The position numbers were made by a program, and so were the translations under genes. Of a stretch of DNA of 64,000 nucleotides, positions 42,098-50,661 are shown in pieces (position 1 is the first letter of the stretch; each line of letters starts with the position of its first letter). The DNA lies in NCBI GenBank assembly GCA_046262995.1, contig JBHELQ010000118.1:1-64000 (forward strand), written 5' to 3'. Source of the stretch: JBHELQ01 sp046262995. GTDB lineage: Bacteria; Actinomycetota; Thermoleophilia; Solirubrobacterales; Thermoleophilaceae. Below the pieces are notes generated by a model. It worked only from the letters and a program-made list of their open reading frames with translations. It ran no database searches and had not been told where the DNA came from.

Positions 42098-43672
42098 CTG
42101 CCCTTCGAAAGCCCCTATCCCGACGTAGACGTTCCGAGCTGCACGCTCACCGAGGCGGTGCTGTCGCGCGCGGACGAGCTCCAGGACAAGCCGGCGCTGA
42201 TCGACGGACCGAGCGGGCGCGTCCTGACCTACGGCGAGCTGCGCAGCTCGATCCACGCGGTCGCCGCCGGCCTGGCCGCCCGCGGCTTCGAGAAGGGCGA
42301 CGTGTTCGCGACCTTCGCACCGAACGCGCCCGAGTACGCGATTGCGTTTCACGGCGTCGCCAGCGCCGGCGGCATCAATACGACCATCAACCCTCTCTAC
42401 ACGGCGGACGAGCTCTGCTTCCAGTTGAAGGACTCCGGCGCGCGCTTCCTGCTCACCGTGCCGTCCTTCCTCGATCGCGCGCTCGAAGGCGCGGAGCGCA
42501 CGGGCGTGGAGGAGGTGTTCGTGATCGGCGAGGGCGAGGGAGCCACCCCGTTCGCGTCGCTCCTGGAAGCCGGCGGGGACCCGCCGAAGGTCGACATCGA
42601 CCCCGCCGAGGACCTCGCGGTCATCCCCTACTCGAGCGGCACCACCGGCTTGCCCAAGGGCGTGATGCTGAGCCACCGCAACATCGTGGCCAACCTCGAG
42701 CAGGTCGGCGTCGTGCAGCGCACGAGCGAGGAGGACGTCGTGATCGGCGTGCTGCCGTTCTTCCACATCTACGGCATGACCGTCGTGATGAACCACTCCC
42801 TGCACAAGGGCGCGACCGTCGTGATCCTGCCGCGCTTCGACCTGCATCAGTTCCTGGAGCTGTTGCAGGAGCACGAGGTAACGCGCGCGAACCTGGTGCC
42901 GCCCGTCGTGCTCGCGCTCTCGAAGGACCCGGCGGTCGACGACTACGAGGTCTCGTCGCTCGGGGTGATCATCTCGGGGGCCGCGCCGCTCGGAGTGGAG
43001 CTGGCCGACGCCTGCGCCCAGCGCCTCGGCTGCATGGTGATCCAGGGCTATGGCCTGACCGAGACCAGCCCGGTGACCCACTCCAGTCCGGAGACCCCCG
43101 ATGGCAACCGCCCGGGATCGGTGGGCCCGTCCCTGCCGAACACCGAGGTGCGCGTGGTCGACGTGGAGGGCGGCGAGGACCTGTCCACCGGCGAGGACGG
43201 CGAGGTCTGGATCCGCGGTCCCCAGGTCATGCGTGGATACCTGAACAACGAGGAGGAGACGCGCGACACCGTCGACGAGGACGGCTGGCTGCACAGCGGC
43301 GACATCGGCCACGTGGACGAGGACGGCTACCTGTTCCTCGTCGATCGCTTGAAGGAGCTGATCAAGTACAAGGGCTACCAGGTGGCGCCCGCGGAGCTCG
43401 AGGCCGTGCTGATCGCGCACGAGGCGGTGGCCGACGTGGCGGTCATACCGTGCCCGGACGAGGAGGCCGGCGAGATCCCGAAGGCGTTCGTGGTGCGCTC
43501 CGGTGAGCTCGAGGAGGACGACGTGATCGCCTACGCCGCGGAGCGGCTGTCGCCCCAGAAGAAGGTGCGGCGGGTGGAATTCGTCGACGAGATCCCCAAG
43601 TCACCGTCGGGCAAGATCCTGCGCCGCGTACTGGTGGAGCGCGAGCGGGAGGGCCAGGCGCAGGGCGGATGA
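42098..43672 (+). CDS. acyl-CoA/4-coumarate-CoA ligase-like AMP-binding enzyme
   Basis: The 524-residue adenylating enzyme activates a carboxylic acid to its CoA thioester. Motifs are YSSGTTGLPKGVMLSH (near 179-194), GYGLTETSPV, YLNNEEETRDT, GDIGHVDEDGYLFLVDRLKELIKYKGYQVAP in outline, and the C-terminal Lys in PKSPSGKILRR. I place the start at CTG 42098 (LPFESPYPDVDVP), because the SPYPDV N-terminus is typical of this family, GAGGAG lies 6 bases upstream, and no ATG/GTG/TTG exists before GTG 42158. The conventional GTG start would remove 20 residues. The acyl-CoA dehydrogenase gene overlaps its stop by 4 bases. Confidence 0.88.
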   Translation: MPFESPYPDVDVPSCTLTEAVLSRADELQDKPALIDGPSGRVLTYGELRSSIHAVAAGLAARGFEKGDVFATFAPNAPEYAIAFHGVASAGGINTTINPLYTADELCFQLKDSGARFLLTVPSFLDRALEGAERTGVEEVFVIGEGEGATPFASLLEAGGDPPKVDIDPAEDLAVIPYSSGTTGLPKGVMLSHRNIVANLEQVGVVQRTSEEDVVIGVLPFFHIYGMTVVMNHSLHKGATVVILPRFDLHQFLELLQEHEVTRANLVPPVVLALSKDPAVDDYEVSSLGVIISGAAPLGVELADACAQRLGCMVIQGYGLTETSPVTHSSPETPDGNRPGSVGPSLPNTEVRVVDVEGGEDLSTGEDGEVWIRGPQVMRGYLNNEEETRDTVDEDGWLHSGDIGHVDEDGYLFLVDRLKELIKYKGYQVAPAELEAVLIAHEAVADVAVIPCPDEEAGEIPKAFVVRSGELEEDDVIAYAAERLSPQKKVRRVEFVDEIPKSPSGKILRRVLVEREREGQAQGG

Positions 43673-44880
43673 GCGCCGAGGCGACGGTCGAGCCCACCGA
43701 CTTCTACCTCGTCGACGAGCTCCTGAGCGACGACGAGCGGGAGATCCGCGACCGGCTGCGGCGCTTCTGCGACGCCGAGGTGTGCCCCGTCATCAACGAC
43801 TACTGGGAGCGCGCCGAGTTCCCGTTCGACCTGGTGCCCAAGATCGCCAAGCTCGAGATGGCCGGCGGCACGATCGAGGGCTACGGCTGTCCCGGCATGA
43901 GCGCCGTGGCCGCGGGGCTCGTGAGCATGGAGTGGGCGCGCGCGGACGGGAGCATGGGGACCTTCTACGGCGTCCATTCGAACCTGGCGATGCAGGCGAT
44001 CGACATGCTCGGCTCCGAGGAGCAGCGCGAGCGCTGGCTGCCGGCGATGGCGCGCATGGAGAAGATCGGCGCCTTCGCGCTGACCGAGCCGGAGCACGGC
44101 TCCGACGCCGTGATGCTCGAGACCAGCGCGAAGCGGGACGGCGACGAGTACGTGCTCGACGGGCGCAAGCGCTGGATCGGCAACGCCTCGATCGCCGATC
44201 TGGTGATCGTGTGGGCGCGCGACGAGGAGGGCGACGTCGGCGGCTTCGTCGTCGAGAAGGGAACGGAGGGCTACCGCGCGGAGGTCATGAGCGGCAAGAC
44301 CTCGCTGCGCGCCGTTTGGCAGGCCGACGTGGAGCTCGACGGCGTGCGGGTCCCGGCCGAGAACCGGCTGGCCGAGTGCGAGGGCTTCGGCGACGTGGCG
44401 CAGGTCCTGACGCGCACCCGCTACACGGTCGCATGGCGAGCGCTCGGGATCGCGCTCGCGGCGTACGAGAACGCGCTCGCCTACGCACGCGAGCGAGAGC
44501 AGTTCGGCCGTCCGATCGCGGGCTACCAGCTGGTGCAGGACAAGCTGAGCCGGATGCTGGCCGAGATCACCGGCATGCAGCTCCTGTGCCTGCGGTTGAG
44601 CCAGCTTGCGGGGGACGAGCGCCTGACCCCCGGGATGGCCTCGCTCGCGAAGATGAACCACGCGGCCAAGGCGCGGCAGGTCGTGGCCGACGCGCGCGAC
44701 ATCCTGGGCGGCAACGGCATCCTGCTCGACAACCACGTGGCGCGCCACCACGCGGACATGGAGGCGATCTTCACGTTCGAGGGCACGGACAGCATCCAGT
44801 CGCTGATCGTCGGGCGGGAGATCACCGGGATCTCGGCGATCGCCCCTCGGCCCAAGGACGAGAGCTCCAAGGGGTCCTGA
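43669..44880 (+). CDS. acyl-CoA dehydrogenase (glutaryl-CoA-dehydrogenase-like)
   Basis: The 403-residue FAD enzyme has AFALTEPEHGSDA (flavin-contact loop, near 140), RKRWIGNASIADLVIVWAR, EREQFGRPIAGYQLVQDKL and a C-terminal FEGTDSIQSLIVGREITG. The EGT motif supplies the catalytic Glu, as in glutaryl-CoA dehydrogenases. It should oxidise the acyl-CoA made by the upstream ligase. The ATG overlaps the ligase stop (ATGA), and its own stop overlaps the next gene (CTGA), so the three are a tightly coupled unit. Confidence 0.9.
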   Translation: MSAEATVEPTDFYLVDELLSDDEREIRDRLRRFCDAEVCPVINDYWERAEFPFDLVPKIAKLEMAGGTIEGYGCPGMSAVAAGLVSMEWARADGSMGTFYGVHSNLAMQAIDMLGSEEQRERWLPAMARMEKIGAFALTEPEHGSDAVMLETSAKRDGDEYVLDGRKRWIGNASIADLVIVWARDEEGDVGGFVVEKGTEGYRAEVMSGKTSLRAVWQADVELDGVRVPAENRLAECEGFGDVAQVLTRTRYTVAWRALGIALAAYENALAYAREREQFGRPIAGYQLVQDKLSRMLAEITGMQLLCLRLSQLAGDERLTPGMASLAKMNHAAKARQVVADARDILGGNGILLDNHVARHHADMEAIFTFEGTDSIQSLIVGREITGISAIAPRPKDESSKGS

Positions 44881-45815
44881 CACCGGACCGGACAAGCCGG
44901 CCGCTCGAGCGCCCCGACGTCCTGGTCATGGGCGCCGGCGGGGTCGTGGGGCGCGGCTGGATGGCCGGCGTGCTGACGGGCATCGAGGAGCTGACCGGCT
45001 GGGACCTGCGCGAGTCCGAGGCCTTCGTCGGCACGTCCGCGGGATCGATCGTGGCCGCGACGCTGGCGGCCGGCGAGCGGCCGCGCATCCCCGACGCCGT
45101 GCGCGGCGCGGAGGACGACGAGGACGTCGGCCCGGAGGACGATCGCTCATATCTCGAGCAGCTCGCGGGCATCGCCGGGCGAGTGGGGATTGCCGCGACC
45201 CGGCCGGCGGCCGGACCGCTGCTGCGCGCAGCGGGCCCCGCGGGAGCGGTGGTGCGCGGCGCGATGCTGTCGCGCTCGCCCAGCGGCCGGATGGACCTCT
45301 CGGGCCTTGCTCGGCGGATCGAGCGCCTCGGCGTTAGCTTCGACGGTCGTCTGCGCGTTGTCGCGGTGGACCGCGAGAGCGGCCGCAGGACCGTGTTTGG
45401 AGACCCCGACGCGCCGGCGCCTCCGGTAGCCAGGGCCGTCCAGGCCTCGTGCTCGATCCCCGCCGTCTTCTCCCCGGTGTCGATCGACGGGCGGGAGTAC
45501 GTGGACGGCGGCGTGTGGAGCCTGACGAACATGGACATCGCGCCGGTTCGCCGGGGTCAGAAGGTGCTGTGCCTGAACCCGACGGGCCGCTCGGGGCTCG
45601 CCGGCGCCTCGCTCGCCAGGATGCTCGCCTCCTGGTCGCGCGCACGCCTGGCGCTCGAGGAGCAGTACCTCGAGGGGCGCGGTGTGAAGGTCAGCACGAT
45701 CGGGCCTGACCGGATCGCCGGGGACGAGCTCGGGCCGAACCTGATGGATCAGCGGCGGACTCACGAGGGGGCGGGCGCCGGCTACCGACAGGCGCAGAGG
45801 ATCCTCCAGGGATGA
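44877..45815 (+). CDS. patatin-like phospholipase/acylhydrolase
   Basis: The 312-residue hydrolase has the patatin triad parts: an oxyanion glycine run MGAGGVVGRGW (near 18-28), nucleophile Ser in FVGTSAGSIVAA (near 50), and catalytic Asp in YVDGGVWSLTNMD (near 208). Such enzymes release fatty acids from lipids. The start appears to be CTG 44877, in a CTGA overlap with the dehydrogenase stop; AAGGGG precedes it. The first ATG (44928) lies inside the oxyanion loop and cannot be right. The product would feed free fatty acids to the upstream ligase. Confidence 0.82.
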   Translation: MTPDRTSRPLERPDVLVMGAGGVVGRGWMAGVLTGIEELTGWDLRESEAFVGTSAGSIVAATLAAGERPRIPDAVRGAEDDEDVGPEDDRSYLEQLAGIAGRVGIAATRPAAGPLLRAAGPAGAVVRGAMLSRSPSGRMDLSGLARRIERLGVSFDGRLRVVAVDRESGRRTVFGDPDAPAPPVARAVQASCSIPAVFSPVSIDGREYVDGGVWSLTNMDIAPVRRGQKVLCLNPTGRSGLAGASLARMLASWSRARLALEEQYLEGRGVKVSTIGPDRIAGDELGPNLMDQRRTHEGAGAGYRQAQRILQG

Positions 45816-45875
45816 CTGCGGATGGCGCGTTCGGTAATCGGTCCGGCTGGGAAAGGATCCGAGGGAGGAGGCTGA

Positions 45876-47435
45876 ATGCGGCAGCTGACAAGCCTTGACG
45901 CGCAATTCCTGAACGTCGAATCGCCCCGGACCTTCGGTCACGTCGGCTCTTACGCGGTCTACGACCCGTCCACGGCGCCAGGCGGCGAGCTGACGGTCGA
46001 GGACCTCTGCCGCATGGTCGGCGAGCGCATCCACCTGCTCCCGCCGTTCCGCTGGCGTCTCGTGCAGGTCCCACTCGGCCTGGAGCTGCCCTACTGGGTG
46101 GACGACGAGCACTTCGACCTGGACTTCCACATCCGCGAGTCGGCGGTGCCGCCGCCCGGAACCGACAAGCAGGTCGCGGAGACGGTGGCCCGGATCTTCG
46201 CCCGTCCGCTCGATCGCTCGCGGCCGCTCTGGGAGCTCTACCTGATCCACGGCCTCGAAGGCGGGCGAATGGGCCTGCTGACGAAGGTGCATCACTCCGT
46301 GGTCGACGGCGTCTCGGGCAACGAGGTCCTGACCGTGCTGCTCGACCAGAGTCCCGAGGGCAGCGAAATCCCGGAGCCGGCGGAGCCGCCCAGAGGCGAG
46401 CGCGTTCCGGGCGATCTGGAGATGCTCGCGCGGGGAGTGCTGGGAATCGTCCGCCAGCCCGTGCGCGCCGTACGGGCGCTGCCCACCGCCGTGCCGGCCG
46501 CGCCGGCCCTGCCGGGGCTGCCCGCGATCCCCGGGGTGCCCACGCTCGCCCGCGGACTGTCGCGCGTCCGGCAGCTGATCGGAGGGGACGACGGCGGCGT
46601 GCTCGAGTTCACGAAGGCCCGCCCCCCTCGCACGTGCTTCAACGGCCGTGTCTCCGCCCACCGTCGCTTCTCCTTCGGCTCGCTGCCGCTCGACAGCGTC
46701 AAGGCGCTGAAGAACGAGCTCGGGATCACGGTCAACGACGTGGTGGTCGCGCTCTGCACGACGGCGGTGCGCGATTGGCTGCTGGAGCGTGACGAGCTGC
46801 CCGAGGAGCCGCTGGTCGCGCTCGTGCCGATGTCCGTGCGCAGCGAGGAGGAGCGCGGCAGCTTCGGCAACCGCATTTCCCTGATGACCGTCCCGATCCC
46901 CACGGACGAACCCGATCCGCGCGCGCGGCTGATGCGCACGCACGAGCTTCTGAAGAGCGCCAAGGAGCGTCACCGGGCGCTTCCGGCGAGCCTCCTGACC
47001 GACGTCACGAGCTTCATCCCGCCTGCCGTGGCAGGGCTCGCGGCGCGCCGGGTGGTGAGCGTCCTGAGCCGGGTAAGCCCGCCGGTCAACCTGGTGATCT
47101 CGAACGTCCCCGGCCCACGCGAGCCGCTCTACTGCGCGGGCGCGCAGCTGCAGGCGCTCTACCCCGTGTCCGTTGTGATGGACGGCGTCGGCCTGAACAT
47201 CACGGTCACGAGCTACCGCGACCACATCGACTTCGGGATCGTCTCCGACCGTGAGCAGATCGACGACGTCTGGCCGCTGATGGAACGGGCGACGAGCGCT
47301 CTCGAGGAGCTCGAGACGATCGTCTGCGGCGGGGGGCGGCGCTCGCCCACCCGTCAGCCTCGGTCGGCCTCGGGCAACGGGCGCCGGGCGTCAGAACGGC
47401 GCCGCTCGCGAAGCGGCTCTGGCGGCAGTCCCTAG
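45876..47435 (+). CDS. wax ester synthase/diacylglycerol acyltransferase (WS/DGAT)
   Basis: The 519-residue acyltransferase makes triacylglycerols or wax esters from acyl-CoA. The catalytic motif HHSVVDG is near 139-145, and the N-terminus MRQLTSLDAQFLNVESP is typical. Also present are a conserved PLW motif (RPLWELYLIHG), a C-terminal NLVISNVPGPREPLYCAG and GLNITVTSYRDHIDFGI. A GGGAGGAGG ribosome site precedes ATG 45876. The location after ligase, dehydrogenase and patatin genes supports a lipid turnover and storage role. The Arg/Ser-rich last 40 residues look disordered. Its TAG shares CTAG with the next gene. Confidence 0.93.
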   Translation: MRQLTSLDAQFLNVESPRTFGHVGSYAVYDPSTAPGGELTVEDLCRMVGERIHLLPPFRWRLVQVPLGLELPYWVDDEHFDLDFHIRESAVPPPGTDKQVAETVARIFARPLDRSRPLWELYLIHGLEGGRMGLLTKVHHSVVDGVSGNEVLTVLLDQSPEGSEIPEPAEPPRGERVPGDLEMLARGVLGIVRQPVRAVRALPTAVPAAPALPGLPAIPGVPTLARGLSRVRQLIGGDDGGVLEFTKARPPRTCFNGRVSAHRRFSFGSLPLDSVKALKNELGITVNDVVVALCTTAVRDWLLERDELPEEPLVALVPMSVRSEEERGSFGNRISLMTVPIPTDEPDPRARLMRTHELLKSAKERHRALPASLLTDVTSFIPPAVAGLAARRVVSVLSRVSPPVNLVISNVPGPREPLYCAGAQLQALYPVSVVMDGVGLNITVTSYRDHIDFGIVSDREQIDDVWPLMERATSALEELETIVCGGGRRSPTRQPRSASGNGRRASERRRSRSGSGGSP

Positions 47436-48346
47436 GCCGCCGCGATCGCAGCGGCCAGGTAGCCGCCATAGGCGAGCAGGAGAAGCGCCCCCTCCGGCCT
47501 GCCGATTCCTCCGCGGAGCGCCAGCAGCACGCACAGCACCACCGTCGAGCCCGTGGCGACCGGCAGGTGCAGCCACAGCGAGGCGCCACCCAGCCGCAGG
47601 GGCTTGACCAGCCCGATCACGGCCGCGTTGAAGCTCGTGAAGTGGACGATCGTGCCGGCGACGTTCGCCAGGCCGATGTCGGGCCGCCCACGCCTGGCCG
47701 GTACCGCGACCCGGGTGACCTCCTCGGCCTCGACACTCGCCGCGACGACCGTGTTCCCGAGCAGCGTCTGGGATACCCCCAACCGCTCGACCACACGGCG
47801 GATCCCCTCCCCGAGCGCCTCGCCGCCCGCGGACAGCAGCAATAGGCCGGCGGCGACCCGCACGAGAAACGGTCGCTGCCGAGGCGGCGGATCCCGGTCG
47901 AAGAGCGAGCGGCCCGCCATCACGAGACCCCCCAGCGCAGCCGCGGACCAGACCAGGAGCAAACCGCCGTCGACCCGGGAGAGCTCGCCGTCAAGTGAGA
48001 GGGCGGCGAGCGGCAGCGGCGACACCGCGGTCCACATCAGCACCGCGCGGGGGAGCCGCGCCCTGAGTGGCGCGATCCCTCCGGCAACGCCGGTCACCCC
48101 GAGCGCCAGGAACGTCGTGCCGCCGAGGAAAGTTCCGGCCGCCGCGTCCGGGAGGCCCTTCAGGTCAGCTGCGATCCCGGCGGCCAGGTTCTCGAGCTCG
48201 AAGCCCGATACGACCACCGTGAGCGCGAAGGCCGATACGCCAAGACGCCCGGCGGCAGCGAGCACTCCCTCGAAGAACAGCTCGGCGCCGGCCACGACCA
48301 GGACGAGCCCGGCCGCGAGCACGCCGAGGGCGGCGACGCTCGACAC
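47432..48346 (-). CDS. sodium/calcium exchanger family membrane protein
   Basis: The 304-residue protein has about ten helices and two inverted alpha-repeats. The repeats keep acidic cation ligands in VVSGFELENLAAG (near 46-58) and VAASVEAEEVTRVAV (near 203-217), each followed by a Gly-rich helix (GGTTFLALG; AGTIVHFTSFNAA). This matches the CaCA superfamily of cation/H or Na/Ca antiporters. The repeat sequences depart from the classical GNS/PE motifs, so the ion is uncertain. The GTG start at 48346 is divergent from csbD. Confidence 0.78.
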   Translation of the reverse strand: MSSVAALGVLAAGLVLVVAGAELFFEGVLAAAGRLGVSAFALTVVVSGFELENLAAGIAADLKGLPDAAAGTFLGGTTFLALGVTGVAGGIAPLRARLPRAVLMWTAVSPLPLAALSLDGELSRVDGGLLLVWSAAALGGLVMAGRSLFDRDPPPRQRPFLVRVAAGLLLLSAGGEALGEGIRRVVERLGVSQTLLGNTVVAASVEAEEVTRVAVPARRGRPDIGLANVAGTIVHFTSFNAAVIGLVKPLRLGGASLWLHLPVATGSTVVLCVLLALRGGIGRPEGALLLLAYGGYLAAAIAAA

Positions 48347-48428
48347 CGCATAAACGCTAGCTCGGTTTTCGGCTCAGCCATTCGGGGTACCAAACGCATT
48401 GCACCCCGATGAAGGGAGCGAACTGAGC

Positions 48429-48617
48429 ATGGGCATTCTCGACAAGCTCACAGGACGTGCCAAGAAGGCCGCGGGCGATCTCTCGGGCGACCCCTCGCTG
48501 CGCAGCGAGGGCCGCAAGGAGGAGCGCAAGGGCGAGGCCAAGGATGAGCTGACGCACTCGCAGGAGCGCACCGAGGACAAGGCCCGCGAGGTCTCGGACC
48601 TCGAGCGGCGCACCTGA
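48429..48617 (+). CDS. CsbD-like stress protein
   Basis: The 62-residue hydrophilic protein (MGILDKLTGRAKKAAGDLSG) is rich in Lys, Glu and Gly and matches the CsbD/YjbJ family, which is induced in general stress and forms a small helical bundle. ATG 48429 follows a GGGAG site. A perfect hairpin terminator lies 32 bases after the stop, so it is likely a monocistronic gene. Confidence 0.87.
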   Translation: MGILDKLTGRAKKAAGDLSGDPSLRSEGRKEERKGEAKDELTHSQERTEDKAREVSDLERRT

Positions 48618-48649
48618 CCTCGAGCCCGACCGAGACCAGGCCAAGCGGG

Positions 48650-48670
48650 ACGGGCGCCGGCGGCGCCCGT
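48650..48670 (+). terminator. terminator after csbD-like gene
   Basis: ACGGGCGCC and GGCGCCCGT form a perfect 9-pair stem with loop GGC, followed by TCGCGTTTG. Confidence 0.75.
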
Positions 48671-48722
48671 TCGCGTTTGAGGCCTCGACCAGCGTCCCGG
48701 GTACCTTTGGGCCACTAGGCGG

Positions 48723-49832
48723 ATGGACCACGGAGGGCCTACCTCGCACGTCGCGTACCGGGCGGTATTGCTCGCCGCCGGGCTGCTCGTGCTCGGCCTG
48801 CTGTTCCGCCAGCTCGCCACCTTGATGCTGGCGGTGCTGATGACCGTGATCATCGCCATACCGCTCGACGCGGGCGCCAGCCGCCTCGAGAAGCGCGGCG
48901 TACCGCGCCCGCTGGGCGCCCTGGTCTGCCTGCTGGCCGGCGTGGCGCTGATCGCCACGATCGTCGCGCTGCTGATCCCGTCGTTCGTCGACGAGACCAA
49001 CCAGCTGGTCGACAAGGTGCCCTCGATCGCCGACAACCTGCGGGGCGACATCCGCGACCTGACGGGAGCGAAGCCGGGAGAGGTCGGCGATCGGGTGCAG
49101 CAGTTCGCGGAGCGCTACACGAACCACCCGGAGCGGCTGATCGGGCCGGTGACGTCGATCGGGCTGAGCGTCGCGGGGGTGTTCGGAGCCCTGCTGATCA
49201 TGCTGATCACCGCGTACTACATGGCGATCAGACCGGGACCCCTGATCGACGGCCTGGTGCGGCTGGTGCCGCCGGACCGCCGCGACCACATGCGCTACTT
49301 CCTCGGTCGGCTGCGAAGCGCCTGGATCGGCTGGATGGCGGGGGTGGCCGTCGACATGGTGGTCACCGGGGTGCTGCTCTACATCGGGCTGTCGATCATC
49401 GGGCTCGACTTCGCCGTCTTCTTCGCCGTGCTGTCGGCCCTGCTCGTCGTGGTGCCCTATTTCGGGGCGATCGCCGGCGCCATCCCTCCCACGCTGTTCG
49501 CGCTCACGGACTCGCCGGGCAAGGCCGCCCTCGCCCTCGGCATCTACATGCTGGTGCAGCAGGTCGAGAGCAACGTGACGATCCCGCTCGTCATGGCGCA
49601 GACCGTGCGCATGCACCCGGCCGTGATCGCCATCGGGGTGGTGGTGGTCGGGCAGCTGTTCGGCTTCGTGGGCCTGTTCGTGGCGGTGCCGATCCTGTCG
49701 CTGATCGTGACCGGCGTGGAGGAGTTCTGGGTCAAGCCGATCGAGGAGGCGCACCGCGCCGGGGGGCAGCCGGAGATCGGGCTGCCCGACGCCCCGGCCG
49801 AGCCCGTCGAGCTCGAGTCGCGCGGCGGCTAG
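48723..49832 (+). CDS. AI-2E family transporter-like membrane protein
   Basis: The 369-residue protein has about eight helices in the YdiK/TqsA pattern: an N-terminal hairpin, a long amphipathic soluble region (about 85-140), LIMLITAYYMA, and the C-terminal PYFGAIAGAIPPTLFAL and HPAVIAIGVVVVGQLFGFVGLFVAVPI. Members export AI-2 or other small solutes, or act as Na/H antiporters. The start ATG 48723 follows GGCGG. The tail is Pro/Glu-rich. It is convergent with a 30-residue ORF and response-regulator pair. Confidence 0.87.
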   Translation: MDHGGPTSHVAYRAVLLAAGLLVLGLLFRQLATLMLAVLMTVIIAIPLDAGASRLEKRGVPRPLGALVCLLAGVALIATIVALLIPSFVDETNQLVDKVPSIADNLRGDIRDLTGAKPGEVGDRVQQFAERYTNHPERLIGPVTSIGLSVAGVFGALLIMLITAYYMAIRPGPLIDGLVRLVPPDRRDHMRYFLGRLRSAWIGWMAGVAVDMVVTGVLLYIGLSIIGLDFAVFFAVLSALLVVVPYFGAIAGAIPPTLFALTDSPGKAALALGIYMLVQQVESNVTIPLVMAQTVRMHPAVIAIGVVVVGQLFGFVGLFVAVPILSLIVTGVEEFWVKPIEEAHRAGGQPEIGLPDAPAEPVELESRGG

Positions 49833-49842
49833 ACGCGGGCCG

Positions 49843-49935
49843 CTAGGCGAGCTTCACGATCGCGATCACGGCCGCCGCCAGGCACAGTACGACGATCGCG
49901 ATCTGCATCGCGACCCAGAACCCGGGAAGCTGCAC
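49843..49935 (-). CDS. 30-residue single-helix membrane peptide
   Basis: GTG 49935 begins 3 bases after the response-regulator stop and encodes VQLPGFWVAMQIAIVVLCLA, then AAVIAIVKLA. Nearly the whole peptide is one hydrophobic helix with a Lys near its end. Third positions are almost all G or C. The tight spacing and composition suggest a translated small membrane protein in the operon. No known family is assigned. Confidence 0.55.
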   Translation of the reverse strand: MQLPGFWVAMQIAIVVLCLAAAVIAIVKLA

Positions 49936-49938
49936 GCC

Positions 49939-50565
49939 CTACTCGATGATCGCCTGTCGCAGCGCGATCGCCACCGCGTGCACCCGGCTGTCGGCTTCCA
50001 GCTTCTGGATCGCGCGCTTGGTGTCGCCCTTGACGGTCTCCGCGCTCAGGCCCATCCTGCGCGCCACCTCCTCGGTGTGCAGGCCCTCGGCGAGCAGCTG
50101 CAGGATCTCCCGCTCGCGCTGCGTCAGCGGCGCGTCGAGCATCCCCTCGGTCATGATCAGCACCGGCGACAGCGACGGGTCCACGAAGGCCTTGCCCGCC
50201 ATGACGGTGCGGATCGCCCGCAGCAGGTCCTCGGGAGGCGAGCCCTTCATCACGTAGCCCCGCGCTCCGGCCGCGATGGCGTCCGACAGCAGGCGCCTGT
50301 CGCCGTAGGCCGAGAAGATCACGGCCTTCACGCTCGGCACGGCGTCCTGGATCTCCTTCAGGGCCGAGATCCCGTCGATGCCCGGCAGGCGCACGTCCAT
50401 GATCACGACCTCGGGCCTGTGCTTGCGAATCGCCGCCAGGGCGTCCTCGCCCGTCTCGACGGTGCCCACGAGCTCCAGGTCCTCCGCCTGGCCGAACATC
50501 AGCGCCAGGCCCTGCCGGACGCTGGCGTGATCGTCGACCGCGAGACATTTCGTGCGAGTGCTCAC
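49939..50565 (-). CDS. NarL/LuxR-type response regulator (orphan)
   Basis: The 208-residue regulator has a receiver domain (1-120) with acidic pocket Asp11-Asp12, phosphorylation site Asp57 in VVIMDVRLPGIDG, and Lys in YVMKGSPPEDLL. The LuxR-type HTH (about 145-205) contains LTQREREILQLLAEGLHTEEVARRMGLSAETVK in outline. No histidine kinase lies adjacent, so its partner is elsewhere. A 30-residue membrane peptide follows 3 bases after the stop. The gene is divergent from uspA, and control of that gene is possible. Confidence 0.92.
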   Translation of the reverse strand: MSTRTKCLAVDDHASVRQGLALMFGQAEDLELVGTVETGEDALAAIRKHRPEVVIMDVRLPGIDGISALKEIQDAVPSVKAVIFSAYGDRRLLSDAIAAGARGYVMKGSPPEDLLRAIRTVMAGKAFVDPSLSPVLIMTEGMLDAPLTQREREILQLLAEGLHTEEVARRMGLSAETVKGDTKRAIQKLEADSRVHAVAIALRQAIIE

Positions 50566-50661
50566 TCCAGGCCCACACTAGATGGAGCCGCTCGGGCTCG
50601 CCACCCCAGTGGGGCATATGATGCGTTTTTCCAGGGACGAAGCGGCAAAGGGGGGGACCTG

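Noticed and set aside
41906..43420. 504-codon minus-strand open frame opposite the acyl-CoA ligase
   Set aside because: Shadow of the ligase; no domain and reversed codon bias.
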